Below, one piece after another: positions 1-5,990 of a DNA stretch of 7,019 nt (within the stretch, counting starts at the first letter, position 1; each line of letters begins with the position of its first letter). Source of the stretch: an uncultured bacterium (GTDB taxonomy: Bacteria; Actinomycetota; UBA4738; HRBIN12); NCBI GenBank assembly GCA_937881155.1, contig CALGFI010000214.1:1-7019 (forward strand). The letters run 5' to 3'. Under the pieces are notes generated by a model, which worked only from the letters and a program-made list of their open reading frames with translations, searched no databases and was not told the origin of the DNA. Made by a program: the position numbers and the translations under genes.

Positions 1-321
1 TCGATGGTCCTCGGCATCGTCGTCTTGCACGCGCTGCTCGCGCAGCAGTCGTTCCGCCTCGCCGATGCGGAGCGGAAGATCGATCGACTCGGCGTCGAGC
101 GTCTCGAGCTCCTGCGCACGCAGGCCACGCTGTCCGCTCCGGGTCGGATCGCCGATTGGGCGTTCCGGCACGGCATGCGTCTCCCCGACGACATCCGGAT
201 CCTTCGCGCGCCGGAGGGCTCGGGCGATCCGTCCGGAGCGGTCACCACTATCGGCGACGCGACCGAGGAAGCGTCCACGCCGGACGCGGCTCGAGCTTCA
301 GCGTCTTCGGAGAACGGCTGA
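1..321 (+). CDS. ftsL: FtsL-like cell division protein, 5' partial
   Basis: Small divisome protein; FtsL-type proteins are single-pass membrane proteins with a periplasmic coiled coil that, with FtsB/DivIC and FtsQ, regulate the FtsW-FtsI synthase at the septum (family knowledge). The frame is open to the first base of the window. The ATG at 4 would leave only a short hydrophobic stretch (VLGIVVLHALLA), so the real start and the rest of the N-terminal membrane segment probably lie upstream. After it comes a charged helical segment (residues about 14-45 counted from that ATG), then APGRIADWAFRHGMRLPDD, which resembles the conserved FtsL end where a 'P.RIE..A...GM..P' pattern is usual. The last 35 or so residues form a polar tail rich in Ala, Ser, Thr and Glu. 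It sits directly before ftsI with a 6-nt gap, the standard ftsL position. Assignment rests on shape and position, since FtsL sequences are poorly conserved. Confidence 0.8.
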   Translation, partial: SMVLGIVVLHALLAQQSFRLADAERKIDRLGVERLELLRTQATLSAPGRIADWAFRHGMRLPDDIRILRAPEGSGDPSGAVTTIGDATEEASTPDAARASASSENG

Positions 322-327
322 TCCGGC

Positions 328-2043
328 GTGGCTCGTCCACCGATCGGCCGTCTCGTCGCGCTGCTCAGCGTCATGACGCTTGCGCTCGTCACGATCGTAG
401 TCCGCCTCGGCGTGCTCGCGGTGGCTCAGACCGGGCACATGAAGGATCGGGCGGCCGACCAACGTCTTCGGACCTTCGTGCTGCCCGCCGATCGAGGCGA
501 GATCCTCGACGCGAACGGTCGCCGGCTCGCGCTCTCGATGCCCGCGACCGACGTGTATGCGGACCCGCGATATGTCGACGATCCGTGGGGCACCGCGACT
601 CAGCTGGCGCCGATCCTCGACCAACGCGTGGGCGCGCTCGTCGAAGCGCTCTCGACGGACACGACGTTCGTGTACCTCGGTCGTCAGGTCGCCCCCGACG
701 TGACCGAACGCATCGCGGATCTTGCGCTCCAGGGGATCGGGTTCCTCGACGTCACCGAGCGCTTCTACCCCGCGGGACCCGTCGGCGGACAGGTCGTCGG
801 CTTCGTCGGCGTCGACGGCGAAGGGCTCGCCGGCCTCGAGCTCCAGTATCAGGACCTCCTGGCGGGGACGCCCGGCCAGCGGACGGTGGAGATCGGCCGC
901 GATGGCCAACCGATCGCGAGCGGCGTGTTCGATGAGCGGCCGCCCGTCATGGGATCGTCCATCGTCACGACGATCGACCGCGACCTGCAGTTCCAGGTGC
1001 AAGCGCTGCTGGAGGAGGCCGTCCAGCAACAGCGGGCGCAGGGCGGAACCGTCGTCGTTCTGGAGCCGGGGACCGGCGACGTGCTCGCCATGGCGAGCTA
1101 CCCGTGGTTCGATCCCAACGCCCTCGGCGAAGCTGCGCCGGGCACGATCCGCAACCGCGCGATCACCGATGCGTACGAGCCAGGATCGACGAACAAGGTC
1201 ATCACCGCCGCCGCCGCCCTCGAGGAACGAGCGCTGCCGCTCGATCAGTTGCTCTCGGTCCCGTGGACGATGCGGGTCGGAGACTTCACGATCCACGACG
1301 CGGAGTCGCATACGTTGCAACAGATGATGCTCGGCGACGTCATCGCGCGCTCGAGCAACATCGGCGCGGTTCAGGTGGCCAACGAGGTTGGTTCGAACGA
1401 CATGGCGGCGTACCTGGCGCGGTTCGGTCTCGGCAGCGAGACGGGGATCGGGTTCCCCGGCGAGTCGAGTGGCATCACCGTGCCGTTCTACAACTGGGAC
1501 GAGGTGATCTTGGCGACGACGGCCTACGGACAGGGCATCACCGCCACACCACTGCAGATGGCGTCGGTGTTCGCGACGATCGCCAACGACGGCCGTTGGG
1601 TGCGTCCCCGTCTCGTCGAGGCGAGGATCGACCCTGAGGGCGTTCGGCACGAGGCCGCGGCGTCCCCCGGACGGAGGGTCGTGTCGCGACGCACCTCGTT
1701 GAACGTCGCCCGCATGCTCGCCTTTGCCGTCGCGCACGGCACCGGAATGAACGCGTCGGTCCCGGGGTATCAGGTCGCCGGGAAGACCGGGACCGCGCGG
1801 ATTCCTCGGCATGGCGAACCCGGTTACCTGCAGGGACAGTACATGGCGTCGTTCATAGGGTTCCTGCCGGCGCGCGACCCGTCGGTCGTGATCGCAGCCA
1901 TCCTCGATCGGCCCGCGCAACGCTACGGAAGCGTCGCGGCCGCGCCGCTGTTCCAGCGAGTCGCGCGCGCTGCGATCGCTCAGCTCCGGATCGAGGCCAC
2001 CGAGCCGCTCAGTCCGCCCCCGCACGCGCTGCCGGCGGCATGA
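328..2043 (+). CDS. ftsI: Division-specific peptidoglycan transpeptidase FtsI (class B PBP, PBP3-like)
   Basis: Membrane-anchored D,D-transpeptidase that crosslinks septal peptidoglycan with its partner glycosyltransferase FtsW; the catalytic domain lies outside the membrane. The 571-residue product has a short cytoplasmic N-terminus, one membrane anchor at about residues 8-32, then a PBP dimerisation/pedestal domain beginning with RGEILDANGRRLA (from R56). The transpeptidase domain (about 210-555) carries all three penicillin-binding motifs: S287-T-N-K290 (catalytic Ser287 in YEPGSTNK), S342-S-N344 and K486-T-G-T489. No PASTA domain follows; the protein ends in a short Pro/Ala-rich tail. Length is normal for FtsI. 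The GTG at 328 is preferred because the next in-frame ATG, at 373, would cut into the anchor. A weak GGAG lies at 309-312, 15 nt upstream, so translation may depend on coupling to ftsL, which ends 6 nt earlier. The 3' end overlaps murE by 4 nt. Alternative names for this orthologue are pbpB or PBP2/3; another class B PBP is unlikely in this gene context. Confidence 0.96.
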   Translation: MARPPIGRLVALLSVMTLALVTIVVRLGVLAVAQTGHMKDRAADQRLRTFVLPADRGEILDANGRRLALSMPATDVYADPRYVDDPWGTATQLAPILDQRVGALVEALSTDTTFVYLGRQVAPDVTERIADLALQGIGFLDVTERFYPAGPVGGQVVGFVGVDGEGLAGLELQYQDLLAGTPGQRTVEIGRDGQPIASGVFDERPPVMGSSIVTTIDRDLQFQVQALLEEAVQQQRAQGGTVVVLEPGTGDVLAMASYPWFDPNALGEAAPGTIRNRAITDAYEPGSTNKVITAAAALEERALPLDQLLSVPWTMRVGDFTIHDAESHTLQQMMLGDVIARSSNIGAVQVANEVGSNDMAAYLARFGLGSETGIGFPGESSGITVPFYNWDEVILATTAYGQGITATPLQMASVFATIANDGRWVRPRLVEARIDPEGVRHEAAASPGRRVVSRRTSLNVARMLAFAVAHGTGMNASVPGYQVAGKTGTARIPRHGEPGYLQGQYMASFIGFLPARDPSVVIAAILDRPAQRYGSVAAAPLFQRVARAAIAQLRIEATEPLSPPPHALPAA

Positions 2044-3560
2044 GCCGCACGCCGGTCGCAGCTGACCAGGCGGTACGCTCAACGTCCGTGGCCCCTCTCC
2101 CCTCCGACCCGGCCACGGCTCGCCTGTCGGACGTGCTCGCGGACGTCGAGGCGATCGAGGTCCGGGGCGACGCGGGCGTCCCCGTGACGTCGCTGTGCTA
2201 CCGATCCGACGAGGCGTCGCCCGGCTCGCTGTTCTTCTGCGTTCCGGGTGAGCAGCGCGACGGCCACGAGTTCGCGGCGAGCGCCGTGGTCCGCGGCGCA
2301 ACGTCCCTGGTGCTCGAACGGTGGCTTCCGCTGAACGCCGTTCAGGTCTGCGTGCCGTCGGTTCGGGCGTCGATGGGACCGGTTTCCGCGGCATTCCACG
2401 GGCATCCCGCCGAGCGGATGACGCTGGTCGGCGTGACCGGCACGAACGGCAAGACGACCACGACGTACCTCCTGGAGGCGGTGTTCCGACACGCCGGACA
2501 TGTTCCCGGAGTCGTGGGGACGACGGGCGTTCGCATCGACGGCCGCTCCGTGCCGTTCCCGCGGACCACTCCGGAAGCACCCGACCTCCAGCGGCTGCTC
2601 GCACAGATGGTCGACGAGGGTGTGGATGCAACCGCGATGGAGGTCTCATCGCACGGACTGCACCAGCATCGGGTCGGCGGTTTGCGCTTCGACGTCGCCG
2701 TGTTCACCAACCTCACCCAGGACCACCTGGACTATCACGCGTCGATGGCGGAGTACTTCGAGGCGAAGGCACGTCTGTTCGCGCCGGAGGTGAGCGAGGT
2801 CGCGGTAGTGAACAACGACAGCGAGCACGGCAGGCGGATCGCCGGCCGCATCCCAACGATCTTGTACGGGATGGGCGAAGGGGCAGAAGTCCGCGCGACT
2901 GAAATCGAGACGACCCAGCGCGGCGTGTCGTTTCGCGTCGGCGACGTGCAGGTTCGCTCGCCGTTGCGCGGGGCGTTCAACGTCGAGAACTGTCTCGCGG
3001 CGCTCGCGACCGCCCGCGCGCTGCACATTGACCTGGACGTCGCCGCGGCGGCCATCGGAACCGTTCGCGGTGTGCCCGGTCGAGTCGAGCCCGTCGAGGC
3101 GGGTCAGGAATTCCTCGTCCTGGTCGATTACGCGCACTCGCCCGACAGCCTCGAGAACGTCCTTCGCGCCGCGCGGCCGCTCGCGACGGGACGGCTGCTG
3201 GTCGTGTTCGGCTGTGGGGGAGACCGCGACCGCGCGAAACGCCCGCTGATGGGCGGCGTCGCCACATCGAACGCAGACCTCGCGGTCATCACGAGCGACA
3301 ACCCGCGGAGCGAGGACCCAGCCGGGATCATCGCGGAGATCGAGGCGGGGGCGGCCGCCGGCGGAGGTGCGTACGTCGTCGAGCCCGACCGCCGCTCGGC
3401 GATCCGTCTTGCGATGTCGGAGGCACGAACGGGAGACGTCGTCGTGATCGCCGGGAAGGGTCACGAGACCTATCAGGAGCTGGCCGACCGGACGATCGCG
3501 TTCGACGACCGCGAGGTCGCGGCCGAGGAGATCGGCGCGCTCGGCACGGGGAGCGCGTGA
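2040..3560 (+). CDS. murE: UDP-MurNAc-L-Ala-D-Glu:meso-diaminopimelate ligase MurE
   Basis: Cytoplasmic ATP-dependent ligase that adds the third residue of the stem peptide. The 506-residue product shows the three Mur ligase domains: an N-terminal UDP-binding domain (about 25-120), a central ATPase domain with P-loop T133-GTNGKT-T140, and a C-terminal domain from about 350. Other family marks are TTPEAPDL, EVSSHGLHQHR, NLTQDHLDYH, a probable carbamylated lysine K243 in FEAKARLF, D363-YAHSPDS, FGCGGDRDRAKRP, and GKGHE at 472-476. D420-N-P-R423 matches the motif that family knowledge links to meso-Dap rather than L-Lys. The ATG at 2040 overlaps the ftsI stop as ATGA. No good Shine-Dalgarno precedes it, so translation probably depends on ribosomes ending on ftsI. 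An in-frame GTG at 2088 would remove 16 poorly conserved residues and is the main alternative start. The 3' end overlaps murF by 4 nt. Confidence 0.97.
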   Translation: MSRTPVAADQAVRSTSVAPLPSDPATARLSDVLADVEAIEVRGDAGVPVTSLCYRSDEASPGSLFFCVPGEQRDGHEFAASAVVRGATSLVLERWLPLNAVQVCVPSVRASMGPVSAAFHGHPAERMTLVGVTGTNGKTTTTYLLEAVFRHAGHVPGVVGTTGVRIDGRSVPFPRTTPEAPDLQRLLAQMVDEGVDATAMEVSSHGLHQHRVGGLRFDVAVFTNLTQDHLDYHASMAEYFEAKARLFAPEVSEVAVVNNDSEHGRRIAGRIPTILYGMGEGAEVRATEIETTQRGVSFRVGDVQVRSPLRGAFNVENCLAALATARALHIDLDVAAAAIGTVRGVPGRVEPVEAGQEFLVLVDYAHSPDSLENVLRAARPLATGRLLVVFGCGGDRDRAKRPLMGGVATSNADLAVITSDNPRSEDPAGIIAEIEAGAAAGGGAYVVEPDRRSAIRLAMSEARTGDVVVIAGKGHETYQELADRTIAFDDREVAAEEIGALGTGSA

Positions 3561-4924
3561 TCCCACGTTCGCTATCGGAGGTCGCGGCCGCCGTCGACGG
3601 GCGGCTCTTCGGCGACGATGCGACGGCCGATTCGGTGAGCACCGACAGCCGGGTGGTCCGGCCCGGCGCCCTGTTCGTCGCGCTCCACGGCGAGCGGACC
3701 GAAGGTCACGAGCACGTTGGTGAAGCGTTGGCGTCCGGCGCCGTGGGAGCGATCGTCGACCGACCGGCGCAGAGCGTCAATGGGCCCGTGATCGAGGTGC
3801 GCGACACCGGCCGTGCGCTGCTCGACCTGGCGACCGACGAACGCACGCGGCTCCCCGACGTGAAGGTGATCGGCGTGACCGGTTCGAACGGCAAGACCTC
3901 GGTGAAGGACCTTGCCGCCGCGGTGCTTTCGACGCGGTTCCGTACGCACGCGAGTCGCGCGTCGTTCAACAACGAGGTCGGCCTCCCCGTGACGCTCCTC
4001 GACGCCGAGCCCGGGACCGAGGTGTTCGTCCTGGAGATGGGGGCGCGTCACGAGGGCGACGTCGCCGTCTTGTTCGACGTGGCTCGCCCGGACGCGGTGG
4101 TCGTGACGAACGTGGGCGTCGCGCACATGGAGGTCTTCGGGTCCTGGGAAGCGATCGTTCGCGCCGGCGCCGAGCCGATCGAGCGGCTCGGCGCGGACGA
4201 CGTCGCGATCCTGAATGCCGACGACGCGGTCGTCCGCAGTTACGCCGAATGCGCGAAAGCGCGAGTGATGTGGTACGGCACGGCGGCCGAAGCGGACGTC
4301 CGCGCGAGGGACGTCTGGCTCGGCGACGACGGCCGCGCCAGCTTCACCGTGGAGGCTGCCGGCGAGAGCCAGAGCGTCGAGCTCGCCGTCGCCGGCGAGC
4401 ACATGGTGTCGAACGCGCTCGCCGCCACCGCCTGCGGGCTCGCGTTTGGCCTGTCCGCAGCGGAGTGCGCGGCTGCGCTGAAGGGCGCGCGCATCTCGCG
4501 GTGGCGGATGGAAACGTTCACGACATCGCGCGGCGTCGTCGTCGTGAACGACGCCTACAACGCGAACCCCGAATCGATGGCCTTGGCGTTGAAGACGGCG
4601 CGGTGGATGGCCCGGCGGGGACGCCTGGCTGCGGTGCTCGGTCACATGGCCGAGCTCGGCCCCGTCGCGTTCGAGGAGCACGAGCGCCTCGGCGAGCTCG
4701 TCGTCCGCGTCGGCGTCGACCGTTTGATCACGCTCGGCGAACCGGCGCGAGCGATCGCGCGCGCGGCCGTCCGCGAAGGACAGCTGCCCGAGGACGTCGC
4801 GAGCTATGACGCTCCGGAGGAGGCCGCCGCCGACGTTCGTTCGTGGGCGCACCGAGGGGACGTCGTCATCCTGAAGGGCTCTCGCGTTGCCGGCGTCGAA
4901 CGGGTCGCGGAGCTGCTGCGATGA
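3557..4924 (+). CDS. murF: UDP-MurNAc-tripeptide:D-alanyl-D-alanine ligase MurF
   Basis: Cytoplasmic ATP-dependent ligase that adds the D-Ala-D-Ala dipeptide, completing UDP-MurNAc-pentapeptide, the substrate of MraY encoded next. The 455-residue product is of normal length. The N-terminal domain has STDSRVVRPGALFVAL (about residues 24-39), typical of the MurE/MurF uridine-binding domain. The ATP site is T108-GSNGKTS-115 in GVTGSNGKTSVKDL, followed by N138-NEVGLPVTLL, E160-MGARHEGD, and N331-DAYNANPESM. The C-terminal domain has LGHMAELG (through G368) and LKGSRVAGVE (from L439). NNEVG, DAYNANP and the D/HM.ELG motif distinguish MurF from the other Mur ligases. The GTG start at 3557 overlaps the murE stop as GTGA. 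A GGGGAG at 3548-3553 is present but only 3 nt away, so coupling to murE is likely. No truncation or frameshift is seen. Confidence 0.97.
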   Translation: MIPRSLSEVAAAVDGRLFGDDATADSVSTDSRVVRPGALFVALHGERTEGHEHVGEALASGAVGAIVDRPAQSVNGPVIEVRDTGRALLDLATDERTRLPDVKVIGVTGSNGKTSVKDLAAAVLSTRFRTHASRASFNNEVGLPVTLLDAEPGTEVFVLEMGARHEGDVAVLFDVARPDAVVVTNVGVAHMEVFGSWEAIVRAGAEPIERLGADDVAILNADDAVVRSYAECAKARVMWYGTAAEADVRARDVWLGDDGRASFTVEAAGESQSVELAVAGEHMVSNALAATACGLAFGLSAAECAAALKGARISRWRMETFTTSRGVVVVNDAYNANPESMALALKTARWMARRGRLAAVLGHMAELGPVAFEEHERLGELVVRVGVDRLITLGEPARAIARAAVREGQLPEDVASYDAPEEAAADVRSWAHRGDVVILKGSRVAGVERVAELLR

Positions 4925-4928
4925 GAAC

Positions 4929-4932
4929 GAGG
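4929..4932 (+). promoter_or_regulatory. Shine-Dalgarno for mraY
   Basis: A GAGG lies in the 16-nt gap after the murF stop, 8 nt before the GTG at 4941. It decides the mraY start: the longer open frame from the ATG at 4887 would add 18 residues that overlap the end of murF and do not resemble the start of MraY. Confidence 0.6.
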
Positions 4933-4940
4933 TCGCGCGC

Positions 4941-5990
4941 GTGAGACAGATCCTCATCGCGGCCGCCGTCGGCCTCGCCGTCACGCTGCTCGGCACGCCG
5001 ATCGCGATCCGCCTGTTCCGGATCTGGGGCTGGGGTCAGCGGATCCGCGAGGACGGTCCGCACACGCACCTGGAGAAGATGGGCACGCCGACGATGGGTG
5101 GCACGGTGATCCTCGTCGGCATCCTCGTCGCGTACCTGGTCACCCGCGTGGTGTTCACCACGGTGAGCGCCGCGGGCATCTCGGTGTTGCTGGCAACCCT
5201 GCTGTTCGGTGTGATCGGGTTCATCGACGACTACATCAAGGTCCGCCGTCGCCGTTCGCTCGGACTGTCGAAGACGGCGAAGGTGATCGGACAGGCGATC
5301 GCGGCGATCGCGTTCGCCGTGCTCGCGGTTCAGGCCGCGAATGTCTCGACGGAGCTGTCGTTCGTCCGGGAGACGGGACTCGATCTCGGACTGGTGTTCT
5401 ACGTGTGGGTGTTCGTCATCCTCGCGGCCTCGTCCAACGCGGTGAACCTCACCGACGGCCTGGACGGGTTGGCGTCCGGCTCGTCGATCCTCGTGTTCTC
5501 CGCGTTCGTGTTCGTCGCGTTCTGGCAGTTCCGGCACACGTGCGATATCGACCCTCAGGCCGCGTGCTATCCGGTCGACACGGTCGCGGCGCTCGACGTC
5601 GCGATCGTCGCCGCCGCCGCCACCGGCGCGGCGGCGGGATTCCTGTGGTGGAACGCCGCACCCGCCAGGATCTTCATGGGCGACACCGGATCGCTCGCGC
5701 TCGGCGGGCTCATGGGTGCGCTCGCCGTCGTGACGAGCACGCAGCTGCTCCTCGTCGTGCTGGGCGGGCTGTTCGTGATCGAGACGACGTCGGTCGTCGT
5801 CCAGGTGATCGCGTACCGCGGGTTCGGGCGACGCGTGTTCCGCATGACACCGATCCATCACCATTTCGAGCTCGCGGGGTGGCCGGAGTTCACGGTCATC
5901 GTTCGGTTCTGGATCGTGACGGGGTTGTGCGTCGCGGTCGGGATCGGCCTGTTCTACGCGGACTTCCTGGCGCTCGGAGGAACGGAGTGA
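4941..5990 (+). CDS. mraY: Phospho-N-acetylmuramoyl-pentapeptide transferase MraY
   Basis: Integral membrane enzyme that transfers phospho-MurNAc-pentapeptide from UDP to undecaprenyl phosphate, releasing UMP and forming lipid I on the cytoplasmic face. From the GTG at 4941 the product is 349 residues, close to the usual 350-360, and is strongly hydrophobic with about ten membrane segments, the first at about 4-23. Family motifs are intact: GPHTHLEKMGTPTMGG (39-54), F94-IDDYIKV with the D96-D97 pair, N169-LTDGLDG, F245-MGDTGS with catalytic-type D248, and M302-TPIHHHFELAG with the His triad at 306-308. A loop near 195-215 contains two cysteines (HTC and AACY), as often seen in actinobacterial MraY. 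The GTG start is favoured by the GAGG 8 nt upstream, by non-overlap with murF and by the normal N-terminus RQILIAAAVGL; the ATG at 4887 is rejected. The stop overlaps the murD GTG. Confidence 0.97.
   Translation: MRQILIAAAVGLAVTLLGTPIAIRLFRIWGWGQRIREDGPHTHLEKMGTPTMGGTVILVGILVAYLVTRVVFTTVSAAGISVLLATLLFGVIGFIDDYIKVRRRRSLGLSKTAKVIGQAIAAIAFAVLAVQAANVSTELSFVRETGLDLGLVFYVWVFVILAASSNAVNLTDGLDGLASGSSILVFSAFVFVAFWQFRHTCDIDPQAACYPVDTVAALDVAIVAAAATGAAAGFLWWNAAPARIFMGDTGSLALGGLMGALAVVTSTQLLLVVLGGLFVIETTSVVVQVIAYRGFGRRVFRMTPIHHHFELAGWPEFTVIVRFWIVTGLCVAVGIGLFYADFLALGGTE
5976..5980 (+). promoter_or_regulatory. Shine-Dalgarno for murD
   Basis: A perfect GGAGG core lies inside the last codons of mraY, 6 nt before the murD GTG at 5987. 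It is the best ribosome binding site in the window and fixes the murD start, which overlaps the mraY stop by GTGA. Confidence 0.75.

Noticed and set aside
156..935. A 259-codon plus-strand frame spanning the ftsL/ftsI junction
   Set aside because: Arg-rich out-of-frame translation overlapping two better supported genes; no motifs.
298..2649. A 783-codon open frame on the minus strand opposite ftsI and murE
   Set aside because: The product is a low-complexity Arg/Asp/Gly/Pro/His-rich sequence with no motif or membrane segment, and it lies opposite two genes with complete catalytic motifs. High GC at third codon positions removes stops from one antisense frame, which explains its length.
2646..3566. 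A 306-codon minus-strand open frame opposite the second half of murE
   Set aside because: Composition is that of an antisense shadow, and the sense strand has a continuous run of MurE motifs in this interval.
4925..4940. Possible promoter or terminator in the murF-mraY gap
   Set aside because: The gap is only 16 nt and is accounted for by the mraY ribosome binding site; there is no inverted repeat and no room for -35/-10 elements outside coding sequence.
3572..4996. A 474-codon minus-strand open frame opposite murF
   Set aside because: Same cause: Arg/Asp/Val/His-rich translation without family motifs, fully overlapping an intact murF.
5608..5640. GCC/GGC-rich run resembling a simple repeat in mraY
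   Set aside because: It encodes an Ala/Gly-rich membrane helix (VAAAATGAAAGFLWW) in the correct frame; the apparent repeat follows from amino acid composition and GC-rich codons.
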